This document shows, piece after piece, positions 35,037-45,276 of a stretch of DNA of 64,000 nt. How positions within the stretch are numbered: the first letter of the stretch is position 1; each line of letters starts with the position of its first letter. Under the pieces are notes generated by a model. It saw only the letters and a list, made by a program, of their open reading frames with translations, had not been told where the DNA came from and ran no database searches. Location: contig NZ_CP017194.1 in NCBI RefSeq assembly GCF_006770265.1, forward strand, positions 1,302,001 through 1,366,000, given 5' to 3'. This DNA comes from Lactococcus carnosus. Lineage in GTDB: Bacteria > Bacillota > Bacilli > Lactobacillales > Streptococcaceae. A program made the position numbers and the translations under genes.

Positions 35037-36128
35037 TTAACTAAATTTAAAATCCGATAAATCTAAGGCTGCTTCATCGGATGCGGTTAAGCCCTGATCA
35101 TCACCTGCTTTCTTTTCTTTTTTGATAATGATTAAGATCGTTGCTGTAACGAGAGAACCTGTCAGCAAGGCAAACACTGCAAATAACGGATTGGTCATCG
35201 CTGGTATGACAAATACTCCACCTGATGGTACACCACTCTCTACACCTAGAGAAAAGCTAATAGCACCAGTGACACCACACCCGATAGATGTCGCACATAT
35301 GGTTCTTACGATATCATTCATGGCGATGGGAATGACACCCTCAGAAATCATACATAGTCCCATGGGAAAAGCGATTTTAATGTTTTCAATTTCTTGATCT
35401 GAGTAAATAGTTTTATGAAATAGTCTTGAAAACACGAAGGATATAGAGATGCCAATCGGCGGTACCATGGCAGCTAAGACCTTGACCCCTTCTGGTCCTT
35501 TTATGCCTTCTAGTAGCAAGCCATCACAGATTAAATTCGGGACTTTACTAATCGGACCACCCAAATCAAAACAGCCTAGAAAGCCGATCACAAAGCCATA
35601 TAAAACTTTTGAGGACGTATCTAATCCCTTAATCAATGCGGTCAATCCCTCAGTTAGCCAAACAATAGGCCCACCTACGACAAAGTACATGATTAAGCCT
35701 GCGATAATGGCCGATAGGACTGGAATAATCATCATTGGCATCAATGCGACTGCCCATTTTGGTACTTTTAGCTTCTCTTTTATGAGTAAGGCAGTGTAGC
35801 CGACAATGAAACCACCAAGCATCCCGCCTAAAAAGCCAGCTCCCAAAAAGGCGGCAATTTGACCGATTAAAAACCCAGGTGCAATCCCTGGTCTATCTGC
35901 AATGGAGAAAGAGATATAGCCAGATATAAAAGCTGGTAGCAGACCCATCCCTAATACACCCAGTGACGTTAAGGCATCTGGTATCGTCATGCTAACCGTT
36001 TTATCTGTAATATTTGCACCTCCCATCAAATTGCCTATAGCAATTAACAAACCAGATGCAACAATCAATGGGAGCATATATGAAATTGCTGTCATGGCGT
36101 GTTTCTTTATTTCAGTTCTCGAAAACAT
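35037..36128 (-). CDS. PTS fructose-type EIIC permease
   Basis: 363 residues, about nine membrane segments. Fructose-family IIC features: AISYMLPLIVASGLLIAIG, GFLIGQIAAFLGAGFLGGMLGG (abridged: GFLGGMLGGF), GPISKVPNLI and CMISEGVIPIAMND. It forms the translocation channel of a IIA-IIB-IIC system made of separate proteins. Confidence 0.9.
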   Translation of the reverse strand: MFSRTEIKKHAMTAISYMLPLIVASGLLIAIGNLMGGANITDKTVSMTIPDALTSLGVLGMGLLPAFISGYISFSIADRPGIAPGFLIGQIAAFLGAGFLGGMLGGFIVGYTALLIKEKLKVPKWAVALMPMMIIPVLSAIIAGLIMYFVVGGPIVWLTEGLTALIKGLDTSSKVLYGFVIGFLGCFDLGGPISKVPNLICDGLLLEGIKGPEGVKVLAAMVPPIGISISFVFSRLFHKTIYSDQEIENIKIAFPMGLCMISEGVIPIAMNDIVRTICATSIGCGVTGAISFSLGVESGVPSGGVFVIPAMTNPLFAVFALLTGSLVTATILIIIKKEKKAGDDQGLTASDEAALDLSDFKFS

Positions 36129-36153
36129 ATGTGACCTCCTTACAAATTAAGTA

Positions 36154-36468
36154 TTATGCTTCATTTATCATTTCTGCTATTTTCTCTATAATTTTGACAG
36201 GCGATTTAATCACCCTACCCGTGGGAATTTCGATGACTTTTTTGCCTGAAAACCGTTCTTTTCCAGATATTTGAATATCTATGGCCAGAACGACAACATC
36301 TGCATCCCTAATCTGGTTTGTGGTGAGTGCATCTTCCACACCGATCGTCCCTTGTGTTTCTATCCAGATCTCATGGCCTAGTGATTTTGCCGCTTTGATT
36401 AGTTTTTCTTTAGCAATGTACGTGTGGGCTATACCAGATGTACACGCTGCTACACCAACAATTTTCAT
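36154..36468 (-). CDS. PTS fructose-type EIIB
   Basis: 104 residues. The phosphorylation Cys is in VAACTSGIAHTYIAKEKL; WIETQGTIG and EDALT are typical of fructose EIIB. It takes phosphate from EIIA and passes it to the incoming sugar. Lies between IIA and IIC. Confidence 0.92.
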   Translation of the reverse strand: MKIVGVAACTSGIAHTYIAKEKLIKAAKSLGHEIWIETQGTIGVEDALTTNQIRDADVVVLAIDIQISGKERFSGKKVIEIPTGRVIKSPVKIIEKIAEMINEA

Positions 36469-36486
36469 CTTTTCTCCTTTTATTGT

Positions 36487-36954
36487 TTATCTATTAGCCA
36501 ATAAGGCCATTATTTCCTGTTTCGTTTGACTGGCTTTCAACTGCTTAATCTTATCTTCATCAGCCAATATGGCAGCTACTTGCTGTAAGAGTTTAATATG
36601 TAAGGTCGTCGCATCGACATTTTTAACCGCAAACATAATAATCAACTCCACTGGTTGATTATCTAGAGACTCCCATACAACTGGTGAGTGGCACTTGCCA
36701 ATCACAATAGCTGTTTTCAAGACATAATCTGATTTGCCATGCGGAATCGCAATCCCGTCACCTAATCCTGTAATCCCCTCACTCTCCCGAAACAAGACGT
36801 CCTTGGTAAATTCGGCTATATCAGAAATTAAGGCATTATCATAGAGTAGCTGAGATAGTTCACCAATCACCTCATGTTTACTTGTCCCCTTTAAGTTTAA
36901 GCATATTTGCTCTTCTGTTATAATTTTTGTGATGTCATTCTCTGCATTCATCAA
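36487..36954 (-). CDS. PTS fructose/mannitol-type EIIA
   Basis: 155 residues. The phospho-His is in GDGIAIPHGKSDYV. It receives phosphate from HPr. The start overlaps the stop of the PRD regulator (4-bp overlap), so the regulator and the transporter are translationally coupled. Confidence 0.92.
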   Translation of the reverse strand: MMNAENDITKIITEEQICLNLKGTSKHEVIGELSQLLYDNALISDIAEFTKDVLFRESEGITGLGDGIAIPHGKSDYVLKTAIVIGKCHSPVVWESLDNQPVELIIMFAVKNVDATTLHIKLLQQVAAILADEDKIKQLKASQTKQEIMALLANR

Positions 36955-38423
36955 TCTAATTCTCCTAAGTAGTTTCTAATTCTTTCTTCATCCTGAGGTG
37001 TCAAGATACTGTTAACTAAAATCATAGGCGTATCATAATTCTCTTTGATTTTAGATGTTGTAATGATCAAGTCTATATTGGCATAGGCTTTCTGATGGTG
37101 ATCAAGATACCGTTTAGAAATGATATCTAGCACTTCTAAATCTGGAAATACTTTATTGACCTTTGCCTTCAGAAAACTAGAGGTGCCAACGCCATTATGA
37201 CAAACAATCAAAACTTTTCTTTTATGACGCTTTGACAGTTCAATATACTTGATAAAATAAACAAGCATGAAGCCAATTTCATCTTCTGATATGCTTGATA
37301 AGTGAAATAAGTCAATCGTTTTCGCAACCGTTTCTGTCAAAGCACTAAATAAGTCTGCATATTGCCGTTTTATATCAGCTAGCATAGCATTGCTAACGAC
37401 AATACCATGTTTAATTCTAAACAACATCTGTTTGATATGAATCAATAACTCAGAGAAATTATCTTGATGATACAACTCATAACCACTTATTAGGCTCATT
37501 TCCTTAATCAAGTACGTCGTGATTGCGTCCCCATTATCTTGGGAGATATGGATGCGTAACCGATCATTTTCAATTCTGGATGAAATCAGGAGTTGAAAGG
37601 CATACAGGACTTCTATATCTAATAATGGCGTATTTAAGTAGTTACTCACTTTTTGGATCATTTTTTGGGCGATGACGTACACCTGATGATTTGCTTGGAT
37701 TAGCGCTGTTTCCGATTGGTTGATGTCTACCCTCTCTTTATCAGGATACAAGACCCCCTTTCGAACTCTTGCTATCATAATGTAGAGATGAATATACATA
37801 TTATGATTATAAGGATGACAGATTAGACCAGCCATTTCCCCTTCAATGAAGGTGATGATCGACTTAATGAATGCCTCATCCATAGGTTGTATGGGTTGGA
37901 AGCTTGTCATACTGCCTGTTTCCGTAAACTGATGATGAATAATGGCCGAAGCAAGTCGTCTAAGATTTACTTCACTACCACTCACATAAAGCGTGCTACT
38001 TTTTTTGACAAGTCTCAAGTCATAATGCGTTAATTCCTGCGTCATAAGCTTCATATCACCTGCCAAAACTGTTTGACTGATATAAGATGCTGTTAGGAGA
38101 GCGTCCACAGTCGTTGGATATGGCGATTTTAAGACTAGCTGTAGTAACATTTTTTCTCTGCGTTCCTTAGGCCCTACAGCCAATCTATTTGTCGTAGCTA
38201 GATGACTATCCTCCAGATAATTATCATAATCTAATTCAAATCCAATGCCGATTTTGGCCTTAATCAAGTCATGATGACAATATTTTTCATTAATGGCGCT
38301 AACCGTTCTGTAAACTGTTTTAGATGATACGTTTAACGCACTTGACAACTCACTTGCAGTCACACCATGTTTGGCATGCAACAATACCTTGATGACTGCT
38401 TCCTCTCGATCAGTTAATTTCAT
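36951..38423 (-). CDS. PRD-containing BglG/MtlR-type transcriptional activator
   Basis: 490 residues. An N-terminal HTH_11/Mga-like HTH (residues 1-60; VTASELSSALNVSSKTVYRTV), two PTS-regulation domains (about residues 180-290 and 300-400, with conserved histidines) and a C-terminal EIIB-Gat-like domain with its Cys (VLIVCHNGVGTSSF). The usual EIIA-like end of MtlR/LicR is absent. It would activate the operon it heads when sugar flux dephosphorylates the PRD/IIB modules. Confidence 0.88.
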   Translation of the reverse strand: MKLTDREEAVIKVLLHAKHGVTASELSSALNVSSKTVYRTVSAINEKYCHHDLIKAKIGIGFELDYDNYLEDSHLATTNRLAVGPKERREKMLLQLVLKSPYPTTVDALLTASYISQTVLAGDMKLMTQELTHYDLRLVKKSSTLYVSGSEVNLRRLASAIIHHQFTETGSMTSFQPIQPMDEAFIKSIITFIEGEMAGLICHPYNHNMYIHLYIMIARVRKGVLYPDKERVDINQSETALIQANHQVYVIAQKMIQKVSNYLNTPLLDIEVLYAFQLLISSRIENDRLRIHISQDNGDAITTYLIKEMSLISGYELYHQDNFSELLIHIKQMLFRIKHGIVVSNAMLADIKRQYADLFSALTETVAKTIDLFHLSSISEDEIGFMLVYFIKYIELSKRHKRKVLIVCHNGVGTSSFLKAKVNKVFPDLEVLDIISKRYLDHHQKAYANIDLIITTSKIKENYDTPMILVNSILTPQDEERIRNYLGELD

Positions 38424-38503
38424 ATTCGTTCCTCTAGTTATAGTATAGCAAGCTATTTTCTTGTCATTAACTTTAGTCTGTCCATTAGTCTAGACATGTC
38501 GTT

Positions 38504-38517
38504 TGCAATCGATAACT
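38504..38517. promoter_or_regulatory. candidate cre (CcpA) site upstream of the PTS operon
   Basis: TGCAATCGATAACT fits the relaxed cre consensus TGNAANCGNWNNCA at all but the last position. It lies about 85 bp upstream of the PRD regulator start, a suitable place for catabolite control of a sugar operon. Single site, by eye. Confidence 0.3.
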
Positions 38518-38612
38518 TGCGACTGGCTAATATTGACTTTTTATATCTGGGATTTACTAATACTATCTCTTAGTCATATACGATTTTCATCCTTATTTAT
38601 ATCGCTTGAGAC

Positions 38613-38649
38613 ATAAAAAAAGCACAAGCCTATTTGGCATTGTACTTTT
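38613..38649 (-). terminator. folD terminator
   Basis: AAGCACAAGCC (38620-38630) pairs with GGCATTGTACTT (38636-38647) with one bulge and a wobble. On the minus strand a T7 run follows. Confidence 0.8.
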
Positions 38650-38670
38650 TCGTGACTACGATCAGTCTAT

Positions 38671-39519
38671 TTATTTATCTAAAGTGCGTTTGGCTGTTTC
38701 GTAAGTTTGTTCCATCAACATGGTGATCGTCATCGGGCCAACACCACCTGGTACTGGCGTAATCAGACTTGCGATTGGTTCAACTTCGTCAAACTTAACG
38801 TCGCCAATCAACTTGCCATTCTCGTCACGGTTCATACCAACATCAATCACAACAGCGCCTGGTTTGACAAAATCAGCTGTTACAAAATTACCCATACCAA
38901 TCGCGACAACAAGAATATCAGCTTGTTTGGCTACCTCTGCAAGATTTTTCGTCCGTGAATGTGCGATTGTCACCGTCGCATGTCTATCTAATAGCATTTG
39001 TGCCATCGGTTTACCGACGATATTCGATCGACCGATGACAAGCGCAGTTTTACCCGCGATGTCAACACCATATTCATCTAGCATGACCATGATCCCAGCA
39101 GGTGTTGAGGGCATCATAACAGGACTGCCTGACCATAATAAGCCCATATTAGTAGGGTGGAACCCATCAACATCCTTTTCAGGATCAATAGCAAGTAGGA
39201 CTTTTTCTTCAGAGATATGAGCTGGTAGTGGTAATTGCACCAAAATACCATGCCATTGGCTATCCTGATTGAGCTGTTCAATGAGGGCTAATAAGTCTTT
39301 TTCACTTGTTTCCTCAGATAAGCGAATAATTTCTGATTTAAACCCAGCAGTTAGTGCACGACGTTCTTTATTTCTAACATAGACTTGGCTGGCTGGATTT
39401 TCCCCAACTAGTACAACGACCAAACCAGGTGTTACCCCTTTTGCTTTTAAGGCGTCAACCTTATCTTTTAAGGCAATTGCCATCTTGTCTGCTAACGCTT
39501 TACCATCAATCAAAGTCAT
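38671..39519 (-). CDS. folD: bifunctional methylene-THF dehydrogenase/cyclohydrolase
   Basis: 282 residues from the ATG at 39519, six bases after GGAGA; an ATG at 39531 is in frame but lacks a ribosome site. Motifs: [15 protein letters not shown](R)NKE with the catalytic Lys downstream, [23 protein letters not shown] and the final [12 protein letters not shown]. It interconverts methylene- and formyl-tetrahydrofolate. Single-gene unit. Confidence 0.96.
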   Translation of the reverse strand: MTLIDGKALADKMAIALKDKVDALKAKGVTPGLVVVLVGENPASQVYVRNKERRALTAGFKSEIIRLSEETSEKDLLALIEQLNQDSQWHGILVQLPLPAHISEEKVLLAIDPEKDVDGFHPTNMGLLWSGSPVMMPSTPAGIMVMLDEYGVDIAGKTALVIGRSNIVGKPMAQMLLDRHATVTIAHSRTKNLAEVAKQADILVVAIGMGNFVTADFVKPGAVVIDVGMNRDENGKLIGDVKFDEVEPIASLITPVPGGVGPMTITMLMEQTYETAKRTLDK

Positions 39520-39670
39520 TGTCTTCTCCATTTTTCATGCATCTCTAATCAGTCGTTCATCACGATCTGAAAACAAAAATCTGCGCGTCTCAAAATTTAG
39601 CTGGCTATGCCTACTAATCAGTTTTTTAAGTTTATCGAAGCTGATAGCTAGGCCATCAGTCTCGAAAAAC

Positions 39671-40798
39671 TCAAGGTTCTGCTAACCCATCTGGGTAAAT
39701 CCGTTTGATTCGATCACTTAGCAAACAAACCACTTCATAATTTATCGTCCCACGATAAGCAGCAACATCATCCACTGTAATCGTCTCTTGCTCATCCTGA
39801 CCAATCAAGGTCACTTTTGTACCGATGGGTAACTTCTCATCTAGCGCGATGGTTATCTGGTCCATAGAAATGCGACCAACAATTGGGCATCTCTTGCCTG
39901 CAACTAAGACATAAAAACCTGTCATATTACGCGTCCAGCCATCAGCGTAACCGATGGGGACTGTGCCGATGATGGTCTCTTGATCTGCGACAAACTCAGC
40001 ACCGTAGCCCACAGTATCCCCTTTTGCAATGCGCTTAACATGCGTCAGTTCAGAAATCAATTCTAAAGCCGGCGTAATAGCATAGGGCATGTCTAACACT
40101 TTACCACTTGGGTTTAAGCCATACATGACATCACCCAAACGTTCGATATCTTGTACCGTTTCTTTATGCCAGATGCCTGCAGCTGAATTACTGGAATGCA
40201 CATAGGTAGGGCGTCGTGTCAGGTTAGCGACAATCGTCTCAAATTTTTCTTTTTGGTCAATAAATTTATCTTGTGCCACTTCATCTGCCGTTGCGAAATG
40301 GGTAAAAACACCAGCAAAGTCTGCACTAAGTTCATCTGCTAGGGCAATGATTTGATTGGCTTCCTCAGCTGTGGTCACACCAATACGGCCCATACCAGAG
40401 TCCACTTTAATATGAAATCTCAAGTGTTCACAGTCTACATCTTCAAGATGCTGAGAGACTAACTTAAACCAGTCCAGTGAAGGGACCGTTACAATCAAGC
40501 GTAAATTGACCGCAATATGAATATCTTCTGGTACGATCCCACTTAAGACCAGGATAGGTTTGACTGTCCCATGACTGCGAAGCTCGATTGCTTCATCGAG
40601 GTTCGACACACAAAAGCCTGCCACTAGGTCATCAATACTTTGTGACACACTAATCGCACCATGTCCATAGGCATTTGCTTTGACAACTGCCCAGACCTCT
40701 GTTTGTTTGCCAACATGCGTTTTAAATTGTTTAATATTATCTTGAATTGCAGTAAGACTGATAATCGCCCGAGTCGGGCGATGGGTACTTGGTTTCAT
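39671..40798 (-). CDS. alr: alanine racemase
   Basis: 375 residues. PLP lysine in VVKANAYGHGA and the catalytic Tyr in VGYGAEF; RISMDQITI is near the second active-site region. It makes D-alanine for peptidoglycan and teichoic acids. It starts 3 bp after acpS ends, the common acpS-alr pair. Confidence 0.96.
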   Translation of the reverse strand: MKPSTHRPTRAIISLTAIQDNIKQFKTHVGKQTEVWAVVKANAYGHGAISVSQSIDDLVAGFCVSNLDEAIELRSHGTVKPILVLSGIVPEDIHIAVNLRLIVTVPSLDWFKLVSQHLEDVDCEHLRFHIKVDSGMGRIGVTTAEEANQIIALADELSADFAGVFTHFATADEVAQDKFIDQKEKFETIVANLTRRPTYVHSSNSAAGIWHKETVQDIERLGDVMYGLNPSGKVLDMPYAITPALELISELTHVKRIAKGDTVGYGAEFVADQETIIGTVPIGYADGWTRNMTGFYVLVAGKRCPIVGRISMDQITIALDEKLPIGTKVTLIGQDEQETITVDDVAAYRGTINYEVVCLLSDRIKRIYPDGLAEP

Positions 40799-40801
40799 TA
40801 T

Positions 40802-41167
40802 TTATTCACGACTTTCTAGAATAACAAACGCAACAGCTTCCAAATTGCTATGACTAATTGAAATATGTGCAACCCCTCTATCAGAAAAAGGATGTCTGAT
40901 AAATTTTGGTGCACCTAACTGATCGGGTAGGACCTCCAGATCTTGAAAAGAAACGTGGCCACCTATACCAGTACCGTATGCCTTAGCATAGGCTTCTTTG
41001 GCTGCCCATCTACCACCTAAAAATTCAATTTGTCTGCGACCTGACAAGGTCATAAACTTAGCTAATTCTTTATCTGTCAGCACACGTTTTGCAAACTTAG
41101 CATTTCTTGCTAAGGCGTTTTCAATTCGTGAGAGTTCTATATTATCTACACCATTGCCATAAATCAT
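40802..41167 (-). CDS. acpS: holo-[acyl-carrier-protein] synthase
   Basis: 121 residues. N-terminal GNGVDNIELSRIENAL carries the first Mg-binding Asp. RWAAKEAYAKAYGTGIG and the HISISHS end are typical. It attaches 4'-phosphopantetheine to ACP. Confidence 0.95.
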   Translation of the reverse strand: MIYGNGVDNIELSRIENALARNAKFAKRVLTDKELAKFMTLSGRRQIEFLGGRWAAKEAYAKAYGTGIGGHVSFQDLEVLPDQLGAPKFIRHPFSDRGVAHISISHSNLEAVAFVILESRE

Positions 41168-41181
41168 ATGTTTATTATAAC

Positions 41182-41208
41182 AAAAAAATCCCTAATCATG
41201 GGATTTTT
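41182..41208 (-). terminator. pepV terminator
   Basis: AAAAATCCC (41184-41192) pairs with GGGATTTTT (41200-41208). On the minus strand the T-run follows. Confidence 0.85.
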
Positions 41209-41217
41209 TAGCGGAAC

Positions 41218-42636
41218 TTACTTAGCTAACTCATAAATCGCTTCTGCATAAATGGCTGCAGCACGTAGTAAAACGTCAACTGGGATAAATTCATTTGCTT
41301 GGTGCATGGTATCGATATCTCCAGGGAACATGGCACCAAAAGCAACACCACGTTTGAGCAAGCGACCAAAGGTACCACCACCAATGATTTGTTCATGACC
41401 TTTGAGACCGGTTTGCTTTTCATAAACGCTGAGTAACGTGCTAACTAAGGTGTCTGCCATCGGCACATAGTGTGGCGTATGTTCATGTGCTGACTTAGTC
41501 ACAGCAGTCACTCCTGCTAATGCAATGAGTACTGCATAAATCTTATCTGAATCTGTTCCTTGTGGGTAACGGAAGTTAACCGCAATCGTATTGTTAGATG
41601 CACTATCTTCAAATTTAAAGACACCTGCATTCATCGATAGGGCACCCATCTTAGGATCTTCAAAGGCGACACCTAGTTTTTCTCCTGCATGGTCTTCTAA
41701 TAAGATGGTCCCAGCTATCTTTGTAAAGGGTGACACAACACCGATTTCATCCAAGAATTTAGCAAGGTAAGTCGCCCCATTTACACCCTTTTCTGGCATA
41801 GCACCATGGGCTGAACGACCATGGAGGATAACAGTCATCTTGTCATCACTAGCAAGTTCTGATTCAAACTTAAGATTTTTGTCTGCATGTACTTGAACAA
41901 ATGCATCAAACTTCTCTTGGATACCGTCTAGGTCTCCTGAAATGATCGCAGTTGCTGATTCAGGTACCATGTTTTCACGCAAGCCACCAGTGAAACTGTG
42001 TAAATGAACAGATCCAGTATTTTCACCTGACAGATGCAGATATTCTGTAACATTTCCTTTTTCACCATTAATAATCGGGAATTCAGCATCTGGTGAGAAA
42101 CCAAAGTCAGGATCAGGTAGGCCAACATGCTTGAAGTAATAGTCCATATCTCCCCAGCCTGATTCTTCATCAGTACCAGCGATAAATCTAATTTTTTTCG
42201 TTAAGGGGACATTTAACTCTTTAAGAATTTTAAGGCCATAGTAACAGGCCATAGTAGGCCCTTTGTCATCTGATGCACCACGTGCATAAATCTTACCATC
42301 ACGGATTTCAGGTGAGTAAGGCGCACTGTCCCAACCTGATCCAGCAGGTACAACGTCCATATGTGCAAAAATGCCTAACACTTCTGCATCATCAGGTAGA
42401 TCATCTCCATAAGTGAAGTGACCGGCATAGTTATCCACGTTTGTAGTGGCATAACCATCACGTGCTGCTAAGCTTAGAAATTGTTCTAAGGCCTTAACTG
42501 GTCCAGGACCAAATGGTGTTTCTGGTGTCACTTGGCTATCATCTCGTTCTGAGTTAATCTCTAATAATGAGAATAAGTCAGCAATCAATGCTTCTTTACG
42601 TGCTGCAACTTCTGCTTTAAAATCAATATTTGTCAT
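41218..42636 (-). CDS. pepV: dipeptidase PepV
   Basis: 472 residues, M20 family. Zn-site motifs: GIFAHMDVVPAG (His), ASDDKGP (bridging Asp), GTDEESGWGDM (Glu pair) and the late IGGGTFGR. PepV removes N-terminal residues from di- and some tripeptides in lactic acid bacteria. Its start overlaps the end of the upstream PH-like gene by 4 bp. Confidence 0.94.
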   Translation of the reverse strand: MTNIDFKAEVAARKEALIADLFSLLEINSERDDSQVTPETPFGPGPVKALEQFLSLAARDGYATTNVDNYAGHFTYGDDLPDDAEVLGIFAHMDVVPAGSGWDSAPYSPEIRDGKIYARGASDDKGPTMACYYGLKILKELNVPLTKKIRFIAGTDEESGWGDMDYYFKHVGLPDPDFGFSPDAEFPIINGEKGNVTEYLHLSGENTGSVHLHSFTGGLRENMVPESATAIISGDLDGIQEKFDAFVQVHADKNLKFESELASDDKMTVILHGRSAHGAMPEKGVNGATYLAKFLDEIGVVSPFTKIAGTILLEDHAGEKLGVAFEDPKMGALSMNAGVFKFEDSASNNTIAVNFRYPQGTDSDKIYAVLIALAGVTAVTKSAHEHTPHYVPMADTLVSTLLSVYEKQTGLKGHEQIIGGGTFGRLLKRGVAFGAMFPGDIDTMHQANEFIPVDVLLRAAAIYAEAIYELAK

Positions 42637-43340
42637 TTTCGTCCTAATACTCTTTCTTTATAGTCATCATATTCAGCTTCACTTATCAAGCCTTCTTCCA
42701 TGGCAAGTTTAGCTGAGGATAGTTTTTCGTACATGGTAGATGAATCATACACAATTTTTTGCTCTGGGCTAGGCTCACCACTGGGTTGAAATGGCGGCGC
42801 TTGAGAAAATCCCTGCATATGATCATTCATAGTCGACTGCGCATAGAGATGGCCATTCTTAATATCACTAACACCTTCTTGTATCCGTTTAGCAATCCGT
42901 CTAACCACACTCTTGGTCCAGAAAACAGAGAAATTATCGCCTAAAGACTCGACACGAACATGCCCCCAAATAATGTGCGTAATCGGTTCGATATTCTTGA
43001 TATCATTTAATGGAATCGACGAGACTTTATGAAAGAAGGGTCGCCATCTTGCATAGACAAGCCGATTTTCATTGGTAATGATATAAGCGTAATAACCTTG
43101 TGTATTGAAAAATTTAGGCATGGGCTGACCACCTTCGATTTCATCGCCCTCATCATCATCGTAGTCAGTATGCCTGCCAATAAAGCTGGATACCGCAAAT
43201 TCATCATCTAATAAACTCTCTGCCACAACTTTGAAGTGTAATTTTTGTAACCAAGCACCCCAAAGATTGAACCCTAATTTATTATCTCGTGCAAAGCGAT
43301 ACATATCATCTGCTGTCCAAAGCTGCGCTTTGTTAATCAT
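42633..43340 (-). CDS. PH-like domain protein with C-terminal SHOCT-like motif
   Basis: 235 residues. The first ~160 residues look like a bacterial PH-type beta domain (FNTQGYYAYIITNENRLVYARWRP, then FHKVSSIPLNDIKNIEP, each abridged from the full strand). A proline/glycine linker follows. The last 40 residues (KLSSAKLAMEEGLISEAEYDDYKERVL) resemble a SHOCT motif. No signal peptide or membrane segment. The function is unknown; PH-like domains of this kind bind lipids or proteins. Confidence 0.65.
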   Translation of the reverse strand: MINKAQLWTADDMYRFARDNKLGFNLWGAWLQKLHFKVVAESLLDDEFAVSSFIGRHTDYDDDEGDEIEGGQPMPKFFNTQGYYAYIITNENRLVYARWRPFFHKVSSIPLNDIKNIEPITHIIWGHVRVESLGDNFSVFWTKSVVRRIAKRIQEGVSDIKNGHLYAQSTMNDHMQGFSQAPPFQPSGEPSPEQKIVYDSSTMYEKLSSAKLAMEEGLISEAEYDDYKERVLGRK

Positions 43341-43418
43341 TTGTCACCTCTTTTCAGGTTGTTCTTTTTTGACCTTCTCTATAGTTTATCAAAAAATGGA
43401 AACAATTGGAAAAAAAGA

Positions 43419-45203
43419 TTATGTTTTTGGGTCACTTTTTGACAATGTCTCTTTAATCCGCTTGGCAACCTCTAAAGGAATACCAGCTGCTTGTATCTCT
43501 AAAATCGTCGCCTCCTGTACTTTGGTTAGAGATTTAAAGGTAAGCATTAGGCTCTGTTTTCGCTTAGGTCCAAGGCCATCAATCCCATCTAATTTACTAG
43601 AAAAAGAATTCTTGGAACGGACTTGCCGATGAAAGGTAATCGCAAAGCGATGGACTTCATCTTGAATCCGTTGTAAGAGGAAAAATTCCTGACTTTGTCG
43701 GCTTAAAGGGACGATCTCCAGTGGCTCACCAAATAACAACTCCTGCGTTTGGTGCTTATCATTTTTAGCAAGACCTGCGATTGGGATATCAAGCCCTAGA
43801 TCATCTAAAACTCCTTTGGCAGCATTGATTTGCCCAACACCACCATCCATGATGATCAAATCTGGTAGCACACTCGCTTCTTTAATCGCTCGGCTATACC
43901 GTCTGAGAATGACTTCTCGCATGCTGGCGTAATCATCCGGGCCAATCACAGTTTTGATTTTAAACTTCCGGTAATCTTTCTTAGAAGGCTTACCATCTAC
44001 AAAAACGACCATGGCGCTGACAGGACTCGTCCCCATAATATTGGAGTTATCAAAGCTTTCGATACGATGAGGCGTTGGAATCTGCATTAATTGGCCAAGA
44101 TTTGTGATTGCACCACTTGTTTTCTCAACACTTTTTTCTGCTAAATCAAATTTTTGTTGTAGACTCACACGTGCATTTTTAGTCGCCAAATTAACCAGTT
44201 GTTTTTTTTCACCTCGTGAAGGCTGGATGACTTTAGTTTTGGTCAGGGCCTTAACAGATGCCAGATCAATATCTGCTGGAATAAATATTTCCTTGGGAAC
44301 TAAATGATCATTTTCCTTATAAAATTGGCCGACATAAGTCAGAAAATCTTCATCTGCATCATTATAATAGGGGAACATATTCACATCACGCTGGATCAGC
44401 TTACCTTGTCTGACAAAGAAAACTTGGACACACATCCATCCTTTGTCGACGGCATAACCGAATACATCACGATCCTGCAAATCATGATTCATGACGCGTT
44501 GCTTAGTCCTAAGGGTGCCGATACTCTTAACTAAATCACGGTATTCAGCTGCCTTTTCAAATTCGAAGGCATCAGCTGCTGCGTGCATCTTAGCATCTAA
44601 TTCGGTAATGATTTTATCCTCACCACCAGTTAAAAATTTACTGATTTCATCCACCATGCCAACAAATACCTTAGGATCTATGTCATAAACACAGGGTGCT
44701 AGACACTGGTGCATATGATAATAGAGGCAAACTTTCTTGGGTAGGACATTACATTTTCGTAAAGGAAAAATACGGTCTAATAACTGTTTAATTTCATTTG
44801 CAGCGCCAACATCTGGATAGGGACCAAAGTAATAGGCGTTATCTTTTTTAACTTGTCGTGTGATGAGCAGACGCGGATATTTTTCACGTGTGATTTTAAT
44901 AAAAGGATAAGATTTATCATCTTTTAACATGATATTATACTTAGGCATGTTTTCCTGGATGAGATTAATCTCTAATAACAAGGCCTCAATATTTGATTCT
45001 GTGACGATAAACTCGAAATCCACAATCTCCGATACTAAGCGCTCAGTCTTGGTATCATGTGATCCCCTAAAATAAGAGCGAACCCGATTTCTTAAATTTT
45101 TAGCTTTTCCGACATAGATAATCGTCCCATTTTTATCTTTATGTAAATAACACCCAGGGTTATCTGGTAATAAGTCTAGTTTTGCTTTAATCGTTGCATT
45201 CAT
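43419..45203 (-). CDS. uvrC: excinuclease ABC subunit C
   Basis: 594 residues. GIY-YIG nuclease domain ([21 protein letters not shown]), the Cys cluster ([22 protein letters not shown], abridged), a UVR motif ([17 protein letters not shown]), the RNase H-like C-terminal nuclease ([29 protein letters not shown]) and a helix-hairpin-helix ([14 protein letters not shown]). It cuts on both sides of a DNA lesion. Single gene. Confidence 0.96.
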   Translation of the reverse strand: MNATIKAKLDLLPDNPGCYLHKDKNGTIIYVGKAKNLRNRVRSYFRGSHDTKTERLVSEIVDFEFIVTESNIEALLLEINLIQENMPKYNIMLKDDKSYPFIKITREKYPRLLITRQVKKDNAYYFGPYPDVGAANEIKQLLDRIFPLRKCNVLPKKVCLYYHMHQCLAPCVYDIDPKVFVGMVDEISKFLTGGEDKIITELDAKMHAAADAFEFEKAAEYRDLVKSIGTLRTKQRVMNHDLQDRDVFGYAVDKGWMCVQVFFVRQGKLIQRDVNMFPYYNDADEDFLTYVGQFYKENDHLVPKEIFIPADIDLASVKALTKTKVIQPSRGEKKQLVNLATKNARVSLQQKFDLAEKSVEKTSGAITNLGQLMQIPTPHRIESFDNSNIMGTSPVSAMVVFVDGKPSKKDYRKFKIKTVIGPDDYASMREVILRRYSRAIKEASVLPDLIIMDGGVGQINAAKGVLDDLGLDIPIAGLAKNDKHQTQELLFGEPLEIVPLSRQSQEFFLLQRIQDEVHRFAITFHRQVRSKNSFSSKLDGIDGLGPKRKQSLMLTFKSLTKVQEATILEIQAAGIPLEVAKRIKETLSKSDPKT

Positions 45204-45215
45204 ATAGCTTTATTA

Positions 45216-45248
45216 TATCAAAAAAACGCCCTTTCAGACGTTTTACAA
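45216..45248 (-). terminator. terminator of the alpha/beta hydrolase gene (duplicate of the rpsA terminator)
   Basis: AAAACG..CC TTTC ..GACGTTTT hairpin: on the minus strand AAAACGTCTGAAAGGGCGTTTT then TTT (stem AAAACG/CGTTTT). The 33-bp stretch differs from 46436-46468 at one base (A/G in the loop). Confidence 0.8.
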
Positions 45249-45276
45249 GCTTTTAATTGACTGTGAATCAATTAAC

